DNA of 64,000 nucleotides from Hydrogenophilaceae bacterium (GCA_024709485.1 JANJWO010000018.1:33851-97850); one strand, 5' to 3'; shown: positions 16,835 to 25,503, counted from the first letter of the stretch. Numbers and translations: made by a program. The notes: generated by a model not told the origin, from the letters alone.

Positions 16835-16862
16835 TTGCCGCTCCCGCAACCTTGGCCATAAT
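16835..16862 (+). promoter_or_regulatory. Possible sigma70 promoter of the amidoligase operon
   Basis: TTGCCG (16835-16840) and CATAAT (16857-16862) are separated by 16 bases, with the coding start 32 bases downstream. Both boxes deviate slightly from consensus. It lies in the only gap (84 bases) before the four-gene operon beginning at 16895. Confidence 0.35.
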
Positions 16863-16894
16863 GAAACCAGGAGCCGTCGCTCGGGACCCCCATC

Positions 16895-17623
16895 ATGCTG
16901 CCCTTGACCCACACCCTGCCGGTGCAGATGCTGCCGCAGCCGGACGAGACCACCTGCGGCCCGACCTGCCTGCATGCGGTGTACCGCTACTGGGGCCGGG
17001 ACGAGGCGCTGGCGCGCGTCATCGGGCGCACGCGCAAGCTCGGCGACGGCGGCGGCACCTTTGCCGTGTTCCTCGCCTGCGATGCGCTGCGCCAGGGCTT
17101 CGCGGCGACGATCTACACCTACAACGTGACGGTGTTCGACCCCACCTGGTTTCTGCCCGGCGTGGACATCGCCGGGAAACTGCGCCGGCAGGCCGCGGCC
17201 AAGCACGACGACTCGCGCCTGCAGCACGCCACCGAGGGCTACCTGGAATTTTTGAGCCTGGGCGGGCGGCTGCGCTTCACCGACCTGTCGCGCACCCTGA
17301 TCCGCGGCCTATTGCGCCGCAACCTGCCCATCCTCAGCGGCCTCAGCTCCACCTATCTTTACCGCACGGCGCGCGAATACGGGCCCGACGACACTCCCGA
17401 CGACGTGCGCGGCAAGCCGGGCGGGCATTTCGTGGTGCTGGCGGGCTACGACCGCAAGCGCCGCCAGGTGCTGATCGCCGACCCCTACGGCCCCCACCCC
17501 TACGGCGAAAGCCGCGAGTACTGGATCAACATCGACCGCGTGCTTAACGCGGTGCTGCTCGGCATCGTCACCCACGACGCCAACCTGCTGGTGATCCATC
17601 CGCCCAAGATAGGGAACCGCTGA
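16895..17623 (+). CDS. C39-like cysteine peptidase family protein (amidoligase operon)
   Basis: A 242-residue protein with a papain-like C39 arrangement. Cys21 lies in ETTCGPTCLHAVYRYWG, a His near residue 178 in GGHFVVLAGYD, and an Asp near 195 in IADPYG, matching a Cys-His-Asp set. No signal peptide or ABC-transporter part is present, so it is a stand-alone cytosolic form. It is first in an operon with a RimK-like ligase (11 bases downstream), a GCS2 ligase and an N-formylglutamate amidohydrolase-like enzyme. That company suggests it trims or processes a peptide built by the ligases rather than maturing a bacteriocin. Function is inferred from context; the domain call rests on the motifs. 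Confidence 0.78.
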   Translation: MLPLTHTLPVQMLPQPDETTCGPTCLHAVYRYWGRDEALARVIGRTRKLGDGGGTFAVFLACDALRQGFAATIYTYNVTVFDPTWFLPGVDIAGKLRRQAAAKHDDSRLQHATEGYLEFLSLGGRLRFTDLSRTLIRGLLRRNLPILSGLSSTYLYRTAREYGPDDTPDDVRGKPGGHFVVLAGYDRKRRQVLIADPYGPHPYGESREYWINIDRVLNAVLLGIVTHDANLLVIHPPKIGNR

Positions 17624-17634
17624 AGGAGCCCTCC

Positions 17635-19107
17635 ATGAGCACGCTCATCGTCGTCGACAACCCGAAAGACTGGCCGCTCGCCATCCCCGGCGTGGCCGTG
17701 GTGTCGGCGCGCGCCTATCTCACCGATCCCGCATATGGCGAGGACCACGCGGCCAAGGTGTTCAACCTGTGCAAGTCCTACCGCTACCAGAGCCTGGGCT
17801 ATTACGTGTCGCTCCTGGCCGAGGCGCGCAAGCACAGGCCGCTGCCGCGGGTCGGCACCCTGGAGGAACTGCAAAGCCGCAACCTGGTGCGGCTTTTGAC
17901 CGAGGATCTGGACGAGCCGATCCAGAAGCTGCTGGCGCCGATCAAGTCGGACAGCTTCGAGCTGAGCATCTACTTCGGGCGCAACGTGGCGAGCCGCTAC
18001 GACGCGCTCAGCCGAAAACTGTTCGGCCTGCTGCAGGCGCCGCTGCTGCGCGTCGCCTTCGAGCGCAAACGGGAGCGCTGGCGCATCCGCGGCGTGCGCG
18101 CCATCGCGGCCAGCGACATCCCGCCCGCGCACCGCGCATTCGCGGTGGAGGCGGCCACGGACTATTTTTCCGGGCGCGCGAAGCCGGCGCGCAAGCACCA
18201 GCCGCCGCGCTTCTTCCTCGCCATCCTGCACGACCCGGCCAACCCCGAGCCGCCGTCGAATGCACGCGCGATGCAGAAATTCCAGAAGGCGGCGGAGGCT
18301 TTGGGCATGCACGTGGACTTCATCACCCCGGCCGACATCAACCGCCTGCCGGAGTTCGACGCCCTCTTCATCCGCGACACCACCTACGCCAACCACTACA
18401 CCTGGCGCTTCTCGCGCCGCGCCGCGGCCGAGGGCCTGGTGGTGATCGACGACCCCGACTCCATCCTCAGGTGCAACAACAAGGTCTACCTGGCCGAGCT
18501 GCTGGCGCGGCATCATCTGCCCGCGCCGAAAACGCTGGTGGTGCACAAGGGCAACGTCGCCGACATCATTCCGAATTTGGGCCTGCCCTGCGTGCTGAAG
18601 CAGCCGGACAGCTCCTTCTCGCGCGGCGTGGTGAAGGTGGAGACGGCGGCCGAGCTCGCGCCCAAGGTCGGGGCGCTGCTCAATGAATCCGACCTCGTCA
18701 TCGCCCAGGAATGGCTGCCCTCGGCGTTCGACTGGCGCGTGGGCGTCCTCGACCGGCGCGTGCTGTTCGTGGCCAAGTACCTGTTCCCCAAGGGCCACTG
18801 GCAGATCATCCGCCGCGATGCCGAGCGCGGCACCTATGAAGAAGGCCCCACGCAGGCGGTGGCGGTGAGCGAGGCGCCGGCGAAAGTGGTGCGAACCGCG
18901 CTCAAGGCCGCCAATCTCATCGGCGACGGCCTCTACGGCGTGGACCTGAAGCAGATCGGCAGCCGCTGCTGCATCATCGAGATCAACGACAACCCCAACA
19001 TCGACGCCGGCAACGAGGACGGCGTGCTGAAGGACGCGCTCTACCGCGAAATCATGGGCGTGTTCCGGCAGCGCATCGAGGCGCGCAAGCGGGGGAAGGC
19101 GGGATGA
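17635..19107 (+). CDS. RimK-family ATP-grasp ligase with N-terminal RLAN domain
   Basis: A 490-residue ligase. The first 200 residues resemble the RLAN domain (RimK-like ATP-grasp N-terminal): LIVVDNPKDWPL, KSYRYQSLGYYVSLLAEARKH, IYFGRN. The ATP-grasp domain follows: CNNKVYLAELLARHHLPAPKT, GLPCVLKQPDSSFSRGVVKV, AQEWLPSAFDWRVGVLD, and the metal-binding IIEINDNPNIDAG near residues 447-459. ATP-grasp enzymes join a carboxylate to an amine through an acyl phosphate; RimK relatives add glutamate. A GGAG site is 7 bases before the ATG. Substrates are unknown. Together with the GCS2 enzyme next door it probably builds a short peptide or amide conjugate. Confidence 0.88.
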   Translation: MSTLIVVDNPKDWPLAIPGVAVVSARAYLTDPAYGEDHAAKVFNLCKSYRYQSLGYYVSLLAEARKHRPLPRVGTLEELQSRNLVRLLTEDLDEPIQKLLAPIKSDSFELSIYFGRNVASRYDALSRKLFGLLQAPLLRVAFERKRERWRIRGVRAIAASDIPPAHRAFAVEAATDYFSGRAKPARKHQPPRFFLAILHDPANPEPPSNARAMQKFQKAAEALGMHVDFITPADINRLPEFDALFIRDTTYANHYTWRFSRRAAAEGLVVIDDPDSILRCNNKVYLAELLARHHLPAPKTLVVHKGNVADIIPNLGLPCVLKQPDSSFSRGVVKVETAAELAPKVGALLNESDLVIAQEWLPSAFDWRVGVLDRRVLFVAKYLFPKGHWQIIRRDAERGTYEEGPTQAVAVSEAPAKVVRTALKAANLIGDGLYGVDLKQIGSRCCIIEINDNPNIDAGNEDGVLKDALYREIMGVFRQRIEARKRGKAG

Positions 19108-19123
19108 AGCCTGGAACATCTGT

Positions 19124-19252
19124 CACACAAAGGAAACACAGCGCTATCAGAGGCAACAGCGGAACACGGAGGTTGGCTTGATTTTCTCTGTTCCCTCTGC
19201 TTCCCCTGTGTCGATGAGTTGCCTCCGCGAACTCTGCGGTGGAGATTTTTTC
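19124..19252 (+). repeat. Dispersed repeat family C, copy 1 ('ACACAGAG' element)
   Basis: A non-coding stretch between the ATP-grasp and GCS2 genes, made of CACACAAAGGAAACACAG on the left and TTTTCTCTGTTCCCTCTG, CCCCTGTGTC and CTCTGCGGTGGAG on the right, i.e. rough inverted arms. It shares the theme with copies at 39421-39492 and 59762-59861. It explains why the reading frame upstream of the GCS2 start is open but not protein-like. Confidence 0.5.
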
Positions 19253-19284
19253 GATCGGCCGTGCGGCTCAAGGCGGGTTTCGGG

Positions 19285-20505
19285 ATGAGCGCCCCGCCCC
19301 TCTCCGCCTTTGCCGGCTACGGCATCGAGCTGGAATACATGATCGTCGATCGCGAGACCTTGTCGGTGCGGCCGATCGCCGACCGCCTGCTGGGGAAAGG
19401 CGGCGAAACGCCGCGCGGGCATTACGCCTGGTCCAACGAAGTGGCGCTGCACCAGATCGAGCTGAAGAACGCGCAGCCGGATGCCGCGCTGGCGCCGCTC
19501 GCCGCCGACCTACATGCAGAGGTGGCGGCGGTCAATGCGGCACTGGCGCCCTTGAATGCCTGCCTGATGCCGAGCGCCATGCACCCGTGGATGGACCCCG
19601 CCACGGAAACCCGGCTGTGGCCGCATCGGCACGCGGAGATCTACCGCACCTACGACCGCATCTTCGACTGCCGGCGCCACGGCTGGGCCAATTTGCAGAG
19701 CATGCATCTCAACCTGGCGTTCGCGAACGACGCCGAATTCACGCGCCTGCATGCGGCAATCCGCCTGCTGCTGCCCATCCTGCCGGCGCTGGCCGCAAGC
19801 TCGCCGTTCCAGGACGGCAAGTTCACCGGCCTGCTCGACACCCGCATGCAAAACTACCGCACCCATCAGATCAAGGTGCCGCGCACCATCGGCGGCGTGA
19901 TCCCGGATGCCGCCGCCGGCATCGCCGACTACCGGGTGAAGGTGCTGGAGCGCATGTACCGGGCCATCGCGCCGTTCGATCCGCAAAACCTCCTGCGTCA
20001 CGAATGGCTCAACGCGCGCGGAGTCATCCCGCGCTTCGAGCGCAACGCCCTGGAAATCCGCGTGTTCGACATGCAGGAGTGCCCGCGCGCGGATCTCGCC
20101 ATCGCCGCCGCCGCGAGCGCCGTGCTGAGGGCGCTGTACGAATCGGCAGGCGAACTGACGCTGGGCACCGGGCGGCTCGCGGCGATATTCCTGAAATGCA
20201 TCCGCGACGGCGAAGAGGCGCGCATCGACGATGCCGCCTACCTGGCGCGACTCGGCTGCCCGGCAGCCCGCGTGTCCGCCGCCGAGCTGTGGCGCTTCCT
20301 CATCGAAGCCCATCTGCAGCCCGATCCCGCCTACCCCACCCACTGGCAGCAGCCGCTGCGAATCATGCTCGAACAAGGCCCGCTGGCGCGGCGCATCCTC
20401 AAGGCCGCCGGGCGCGAGCCCGCGCCTGCGCGGCTATGGGGCGTGTACGGCGAGCTGTGCGGCTGCCTGCGCGAAGGCCGCATGTTCGAGGGCGGACATG
20501 GCTAG
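19285..20505 (+). CDS. GCS2-family carboxylate-amine ligase
   Basis: A 406-residue glutamate-cysteine-ligase-like enzyme (GCS2 family, glutamine-synthetase fold). The opening GYGIELEYMIVDRETL and the NEVALHQIELKNAQP segment (about residues 50-65) provide the acidic metal and substrate ligands. Later segments include TRMQNYRTHQIKVPRTIGG and ALEIRVFDMQECPRADL. It should form an amide bond using ATP, with glutamate a likely substrate by family. ATG at 19285 is chosen because the open frame upstream lies in a repeat element. The last 8 bases overlap the next gene. Placement after a RimK-like ligase suggests sequential ligation steps. Confidence 0.85.
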   Translation: MSAPPLSAFAGYGIELEYMIVDRETLSVRPIADRLLGKGGETPRGHYAWSNEVALHQIELKNAQPDAALAPLAADLHAEVAAVNAALAPLNACLMPSAMHPWMDPATETRLWPHRHAEIYRTYDRIFDCRRHGWANLQSMHLNLAFANDAEFTRLHAAIRLLLPILPALAASSPFQDGKFTGLLDTRMQNYRTHQIKVPRTIGGVIPDAAAGIADYRVKVLERMYRAIAPFDPQNLLRHEWLNARGVIPRFERNALEIRVFDMQECPRADLAIAAAASAVLRALYESAGELTLGTGRLAAIFLKCIRDGEEARIDDAAYLARLGCPAARVSAAELWRFLIEAHLQPDPAYPTHWQQPLRIMLEQGPLARRILKAAGREPAPARLWGVYGELCGCLREGRMFEGGHG

Positions 20506-21190
20506 CCTGCTCGTCAGCTGCGAGCATGGCGGCAACCGGATTCCCGCGCGCTACCGGCCCTTGTTCAAGGGCCGCGATGCGCTGCTGCAAAGTCATCGCG
20601 GCCAGGACGCCGGCGCGCTCGTCATGGCCGAGGAACTGGCCGCGGCCTTCGCAGCACCGCTTTTCGTGTCCTCCACGAGCCGGCTGCTCGTCGACCTCAA
20701 CCGCTCCCCTGGCCATCCGCGGCTCTATTCCGAGATCACGCGCGCCGCGGCCCAAGCGCTGCGGCGCGAGATGCTGGAACTGCACTACCTGCCCTACCGC
20801 AGCCGGGTCGAGGCCGCCATCGCGCAGGAAATCACCCGGGGGCGGCGCGTCGTGCACATTTCCTCGCACAGCTTCACGCCGGTTTTGGACGGCAAGGCGC
20901 GCAACGCCGACATCGGCCTGCTTTATGATCCGGCGCGGCCCGACGAACTGGCGCTGTGCCTGCGCTGGCAGGCTGCGCTGAAGGCGCTGGCGCCGCATCT
21001 GCGGGTGCGCCGCAACTACCCTTATCGCGGCACCTCGGACGGCTTTACGGCCTGGCTGCGCCAGCGTTTCGCGCAAGGGGATTACGCCGGCGTCGAACTG
21101 GAGATCAACCAGCAGCGGGTCGGCGACAAGGCCTGGCCGGCGCTGCGCCGCCTGGTGATCGCTGCGCTGCGGCAGGCGCTGGCCGCCTAG
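20498..21190 (+). CDS. N-formylglutamate amidohydrolase-like zinc hydrolase
   Basis: A 230-residue protein. The first residues VSCEHGGNRIPARY match the FGase signature 'EH.G..IP'. RGQDAGALVMAEEL, STSRLLVDLNRSPGHP (the arginine-rich substrate pocket), VVHISSHSFTP with a metal-binding histidine, and GVELEINQQRVG near the end complete the family pattern. Classical FGase frees glutamate from N-formylglutamate in histidine breakdown, but no hut gene is nearby. Linked to two amide ligases and a peptidase, this copy more likely hydrolyses an N-acyl or peptide-like amide. ATG at 20498 overlaps the GCS2 stop; the frame upstream is open only as a shadow. Confidence 0.83.
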   Translation: MASLLVSCEHGGNRIPARYRPLFKGRDALLQSHRGQDAGALVMAEELAAAFAAPLFVSSTSRLLVDLNRSPGHPRLYSEITRAAAQALRREMLELHYLPYRSRVEAAIAQEITRGRRVVHISSHSFTPVLDGKARNADIGLLYDPARPDELALCLRWQAALKALAPHLRVRRNYPYRGTSDGFTAWLRQRFAQGDYAGVELEINQQRVGDKAWPALRRLVIAALRQALAA

Positions 21191-21241
21191 ACGCGAACCG
21201 CGCAGGGCGCGGCAGTCCAGCCCGACAAGGCGCGGCCATGT

Positions 21242-23818
21242 TCAGCTGGATCGCCGCGCGGCGGCGCGCCGGGTCGCGGTCCCCGCCTGCCTGCGGTAGA
21301 ACGCGGCTTTCGCGGCCTCGGTCGCGGCGATGTAGGCGGCGACGACGGCCAGCATGGCGGCGAACAGATGCCAGGGCAGCGGCACGAAATCGAAAATCTC
21401 CGCCAGCGGCGAGAAATAAGGGATGCCCAGGGTGAGCAGGGCGACCGCGAGCGTGGTCCACAGCAGCAGGCCGCTGGCGCGGCTCTGGAACATGGGGCGG
21501 CGCGTGCGCAGCGCCAGCACCACCGCGAGTTCGGTGAGCAGCGAGACCGCGAACCAGGCGGTCTGGAAGGTCGCCTCGCCGGCATCGAAGACCTCGAGCA
21601 GCAGGGCGAAGGTCAGCAGGTCGAAGACGGAGCTGACCAGCCCGAACACGATCATGAAGCGCCGCACTTCGCGCATGTCCCAGCGCTGCACGCGCTCGAT
21701 GGCGGCGGCGTCGACGTTGTCGGTGGAAATGGCGACCGACGGCAGATCGGACAGGAAATTGTTGAGCAGGATCTGCTTGGCGGCCAGCGGCAGGAAGGGC
21801 AAGAGCGGCGTCATCAGCGCCATGCTCATCATGTTGCCGAAGTTGGCGCTGGTGGTGATGCAGATGTACTTCATGGTGTTGGCGAAGGTGCGCCGCCCCT
21901 CCTCGACGCCGCCGCGCAGCACGTCGAGGCTCGGCCTGAGCAGCACGATGTCGGCGCTTTCGCGCGCCACGTCGACGGCCTGGTCGACCGAGATGCCGAC
22001 GTCGGCGACATGCAGCGCGGGGGCGTCGTTGATGCCGTCGCCGATGTAGCCGACGGCATGGCCGCTGCGCTGCAGCGCGCGCACGATGCGCTCTTTCTGC
22101 TGCGGGTCGACCTCGACGAAAAGGTCGGTCTCGCCGGCCCGCTGCCACAGCGCCTCATCGCGCAGGGCGGCGATTTCCGCGCCGGTGAGCAGGGCCTTGG
22201 GGTCGAGCCCGACCGCCCGGGCGACGTGCATCGCCACAAAGCGGTTGTCGCCGCTGATGACCTTGATGGAGACGCCAAGCCGGGCGAGGTGATGGATGGC
22301 CTTGCCGGCATCGGGCTTGGGCGGGTCGAAGAACAGCAGGCAGCCGGCGAAAGTCATGCCCGCCTCGTCCGCGCGGCCGTAATGCGGGCGCGCGGCGGGC
22401 ACGCGCCGGGTCGCCAGCGCCAGCACGCGAAAGCCCTCGCTTCCCTTGGCGCGGTAAAACGCCTCCAGGCGCAGGCGCGCGGCCGCGTCCAGCGGCTGTT
22501 CCGCGCCGTCGACGAGCATGCCGCTGCAGATGTCCAGCACGCTGGAGAACGCGCCCTTGGTGATGATGAGGTGGCCGGGCGCGCCGGTTTCTTCCACCAC
22601 GATGGTGAGGCGCTTGCGGAGGAAGTCGTAGGGAATCTCGTCGATCTTGGCAAACCCCGCGGTGTCGAGCTTTTGCGCCTTGCCCGCGGCGACGATGGCG
22701 GCGTCGAGCGGATTGTCGATGCCGGTTTCGAAGGCCGCATTGAGATGGGCGAGCTGCAGCACCCGCGTCGATTCCGTTGCTTGCGCGTCGACCGCGCCAT
22801 CGAGCACCAGCACGCCTTCGGTGAGGGTGCCGGTCTTGTCGGTGCAGAGGATGTCCATGCTGCCGAGGTTCTCGATGGCTTCGGGGCGGCGCACGATGAC
22901 GCCGCGGCGGGCCATGGCGCGTGCGCCGTGCGACAGGGTCACGCGCAGGATCGCCGGCAGCAGCTCGGGCGACAGCCCGACGGCGAGCGCCACCGCGAAC
23001 AGCAGCGACTCGATCACCGGCCGCCCGAGGAACTGGTTGGTGGCGAGCACGAACAGCACGGTGAAAATCATCACGCGCACCAGCAGGTAGCCGAACTGGC
23101 GGATGCCGCGCGCGAAATCGGTTTCCTGCGGCTGGCGCCTGAGCCTTTCGGCCACCGCGCCAAAGGCGGTGTCGCGCCCGGTGCGCAGGATGAGCACGCT
23201 GGCGGTGCCGCTTTGCACCGAGGTGCCGAGGAAGACGCAGTTGCTGCGCCCGGCGAGCGGGGTCGAAGGCGGCAGCACCCCCGGCTGCTTCTCGACCGGG
23301 AAGGATTCGCCGGTGAGGCTCGCCTCCGCCACCAGGAAGTCTTTGGCTTCGAGCACGACGCCGTCGGCGGGCACCAGATTGCCGGCGGCGAGCAGCACCA
23401 CGTCGCCCGGCACGATGGCGGACGCCGGCAGGGTTTCGCTGGCGCCGTCGCGCAGCGCCCTGGCCTTCAGCGCCAATCGGCGGCGCAGCTTGGCCACCGC
23501 CAGCGAGGCGCGGTATTCCTGGGCGAAGCCGAGCAGCGCGCTGCCGAGGATGATGGCGAGGATGATCGCGGCATCGACCCAGGATTGCAGCGCGAGCGAG
23601 ACCACGGCGCCGAACACCAGCACCAGCACCAGGGGGCTGGCGAACTGGCGCAGCAAAATCCTGATGCCGGCGCCCTGGGCTTGCGCCTCGACCGCATTGG
23701 GGCCGTAGCGATCCAGACGCCGCGCGGCTTCCGCCGAGGCCAGCCCCTGGGCGCTGCTGCCCGCAACGGCGAGCAGCTCCGCGGCGGGGCGGCTCCAGTA
23801 TTCGGCTGGCGCGGCGAT
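21242..23818 (-). CDS. MgtA-like magnesium-transporting P-type ATPase (unusual start codon)
   Basis: About 858 residues. It shows the phosphorylated DKTGTL (around residue 325), the actuator LTGESFPVEKQ, and the hinge GDGINDAPAL, with membrane helices before the P domain and six at the C-terminus, as in MgtA/MgtB. It imports Mg2+ at the inner membrane. The conserved N-terminus (APAEYWSRPAAELLAVAGSS, then LDRYGPN) is in frame, but no ATG, GTG or TTG occurs between the TAG at 23860 and a TTG at 23656 inside the coding region. An ATC at 23818 sits 5 bases after a GGAGG site, where an ATG would be expected. The protein is therefore annotated from that codon, with the start uncertain. Confidence 0.82.
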   Translation of the reverse strand: MAAPAEYWSRPAAELLAVAGSSAQGLASAEAARRLDRYGPNAVEAQAQGAGIRILLRQFASPLVLVLVFGAVVSLALQSWVDAAIILAIILGSALLGFAQEYRASLAVAKLRRRLALKARALRDGASETLPASAIVPGDVVLLAAGNLVPADGVVLEAKDFLVAEASLTGESFPVEKQPGVLPPSTPLAGRSNCVFLGTSVQSGTASVLILRTGRDTAFGAVAERLRRQPQETDFARGIRQFGYLLVRVMIFTVLFVLATNQFLGRPVIESLLFAVALAVGLSPELLPAILRVTLSHGARAMARRGVIVRRPEAIENLGSMDILCTDKTGTLTEGVLVLDGAVDAQATESTRVLQLAHLNAAFETGIDNPLDAAIVAAGKAQKLDTAGFAKIDEIPYDFLRKRLTIVVEETGAPGHLIITKGAFSSVLDICSGMLVDGAEQPLDAAARLRLEAFYRAKGSEGFRVLALATRRVPAARPHYGRADEAGMTFAGCLLFFDPPKPDAGKAIHHLARLGVSIKVISGDNRFVAMHVARAVGLDPKALLTGAEIAALRDEALWQRAGETDLFVEVDPQQKERIVRALQRSGHAVGYIGDGINDAPALHVADVGISVDQAVDVARESADIVLLRPSLDVLRGGVEEGRRTFANTMKYICITTSANFGNMMSMALMTPLLPFLPLAAKQILLNNFLSDLPSVAISTDNVDAAAIERVQRWDMREVRRFMIVFGLVSSVFDLLTFALLLEVFDAGEATFQTAWFAVSLLTELAVVLALRTRRPMFQSRASGLLLWTTLAVALLTLGIPYFSPLAEIFDFVPLPWHLFAAMLAVVAAYIAATEAAKAAFYRRQAGTATRRAAARRSS

Positions 23819-23857
23819 GGCGGCCTCCGCTCTCGAGATCAGGGCGTGCCGTACACG

Positions 23858-24076
23858 CTAGGGTCCGCCGGCCAGCCTGACCAGGGTGGCATGGCAGTCG
23901 AGCGGCGGCGCGCTCTGGCCGAGGCGCTGGATGCGCCCGACCTCGTTCTCGTACCAGCCGTTGTGCATCTCGTTGGGATGGGCTTCGTAGGCCCACCAGG
24001 TGCCGTCGGCGTCCTGGGCGAGGAACGCGGCCCAGGCCGGGATTTCATGTTTCGGCCAGGGCAGCGCGCCGCTCAT
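23858..24076 (-). CDS. Small uncharacterised protein (72 aa)
   Basis: A 72-residue protein (MSGALPWPKHEIPAWAAFLA, then QDADGTWWAYEAHPNEMHNG) rich in Trp and acidic residues, probably soluble. Its ATG overlaps the TGA of the CFA synthase gene in the ATGA fashion, so it is co-translated with it. It ends in the same reading frame as the downstream ATPase gene, with its TAG 39 bases before the presumed ATPase start. I do not recognise the family. The tight coupling and normal codon use argue that it is real. Confidence 0.6.
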   Translation of the reverse strand: MSGALPWPKHEIPAWAAFLAQDADGTWWAYEAHPNEMHNGWYENEVGRIQRLGQSAPPLDCHATLVRLAGGP

Positions 24077-25278
24077 TTCGCGCCGTACATGTAGTTGCGC
24101 GCATACGGGTAGTTGGGCTGTTCGCCGGCCACGGCCTTGCCGGCCAGCACCTGCCACAGTTCCAGCCAGCCGTTGTCGAAGGCATAGGCGGAGCCGGCCA
24201 TGTAGATGCGCCAGATGCGGTATTTGCGTTCGCCGATGAGTTGGCGCGCCTTGTCGCTGTGGGATTCGAGACGGGCGACCCACTCCCACAAAGTGCGGCC
24301 GTAGTGCGGGCGCAGATTCTCCGCGTCCAGGCATTCCAGTCCGCCGGCGGTGGCGTGGTGCAGCACTTCGGAGGCGTGCGGCAGCTCGCCGCCGGGGAAG
24401 ACGTAATCGTCGACGAACTCGGAAATGCCGCTGCCCAGGCCCTGCGAGGCCAGCGCGGCGGCGGTGATGCCGTGGTTCAGCACCAGGCCGCCGGGCTTGA
24501 GGAGATCGTGGATCTTGCCGAAGTAGGCGGTGAGCTGCTTGCGCCCGACGTGCTCGAACATGCCGACCGAGGCGATTTTATCGAAGGTGCTCGACTCGGG
24601 CACGTCGCGGTAGTCCGTGAGGCGCGCCTCCACGCGGCCTTCGAGGCCGCGCCGTTTGATCTCGGCCTGGACATGCTCGTGCTGGTTCTCTGAAAGGGTG
24701 ATGCCGACGGCGTTGACGCCGTAGTGCTCGGCCGCCCACAGGATGAGGCCGCCCCAGCCGCAGCCGATGTCGAGGAAGCGCTCGCCGGGTTTCAGCGCGA
24801 GCTTTCTGCAGATGTGATCGAGCTTGGCTTCCTGCGCCTGTTCCAGGCTCATGTCGGCGTCGCGGAAATAGGCGCAGGAATACACGCGCCGCGCATCCAG
24901 CCACAGGCCGTAGAACTCGTTGGAGACGTCGTAGTGGTACTGGATGTTCTTGCGGTCGCGGCTGCGGGTGTGGCGCCACCATTTCCAGGATTCCGAGCCC
25001 TTCCTGTCGCGGCAGGCGTCGCCCTCGCACAGGCGGTCGCCGAGGGCGAGGATGTCGCGCGGGTGGCCGTGGATGTCGAGGCCGCCTTCGACATAGGCGC
25101 GCGCCAGCTTGCCGAGCGAGGGATGGATGAGGGATTTGACGAGCTTTGGTTCGTTGACCTTGAGCCTGACCTTGGGCGCGGACGGGTCGCCCGCCTCCAG
25201 CCCGTTCCACAGCGTGACATGAACCGGCAGGCCTTCGATGCGCGCCTGCAGCTGCTTGGTGAAAACCGACTCCAGCAT
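24073..25278 (-). CDS. cfa: Cyclopropane-fatty-acyl-phospholipid synthase
   Basis: A 401-residue SAM-dependent enzyme that adds a methylene bridge to unsaturated fatty acids of membrane phospholipids. It has the N-terminal lipid-binding domain (VTLWNGLEAGDPSAPKVRLK), then IQYHYDVSNEFYGLWLD, the SAM motif LDIGCGWGGL (about 168-177), the conserved GITLSENQ, and SVGMFEHVG. The segment GGELPHASEVLHHATAGG is typical of the family. Length fits CFA synthases (about 380-420). The protein ends GAK with its TGA overlapping the next small gene. CFA synthesis is a stationary-phase and acid-stress response in related bacteria. Confidence 0.92.
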   Translation of the reverse strand: MLESVFTKQLQARIEGLPVHVTLWNGLEAGDPSAPKVRLKVNEPKLVKSLIHPSLGKLARAYVEGGLDIHGHPRDILALGDRLCEGDACRDRKGSESWKWWRHTRSRDRKNIQYHYDVSNEFYGLWLDARRVYSCAYFRDADMSLEQAQEAKLDHICRKLALKPGERFLDIGCGWGGLILWAAEHYGVNAVGITLSENQHEHVQAEIKRRGLEGRVEARLTDYRDVPESSTFDKIASVGMFEHVGRKQLTAYFGKIHDLLKPGGLVLNHGITAAALASQGLGSGISEFVDDYVFPGGELPHASEVLHHATAGGLECLDAENLRPHYGRTLWEWVARLESHSDKARQLIGERKYRIWRIYMAGSAYAFDNGWLELWQVLAGKAVAGEQPNYPYARNYMYGAK

Positions 25279-25442
25279 GTGCTTCCCCCTATTGCTCTGA
25301 CCGGTCTTCGCCGGCCGTCATGCCGGGCGCAGCATTGCACCGTCAACCCGGCCCTAGGTTACTCGCCCACTACTGCCATCAAGTTTTTTTAGTATAGGTA
25401 CTTCTCCGCGGTGGCGCCAAGCGCGGCAGCCTTGGCGCCTGC

Positions 25443-25493
25443 CGTCATCGCGAGGGCCGCAGGCCGCGTCGGCTGCGTCTCCTCGCAGTGACG
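25443..25493 (+). repeat. Dispersed repeat family A, copy 2
   Basis: CGTCATCGCGAGGGCCGC at the left, and CCTCGCAGTGACG at the right (25481-25493), forming inverted arms. The left 23 bases match copy 1 at 12124-12158 with one difference. It fills most of the gap between the DUF3501 gene and cfa. Confidence 0.6.
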
Positions 25494-25503
25494 ATTACCC
25501 CCA

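Noticed and set aside
13613..17227. A 1204-codon leftward open frame opposite the GGDEF-EAL and C39-like genes
   Set aside because: GC-rich codon bias keeps the antisense frame open. The rightward frames carry clear domain motifs and the leftward translation shows only low-complexity His/Gly/Arg-rich sequence.
20498..21190. A histidine-degradation (hut) FGase
   Set aside because: No hutU, hutH or hutI genes are adjacent; the partners are amide ligases and a peptidase.
21368..24094. A 908-codon rightward open frame across the P-type ATPase
   Set aside because: It is the mirror of the leftward ATPase gene, whose DKTGTL and GDGINDAP motifs are intact. The rightward sequence has no recognisable motif.
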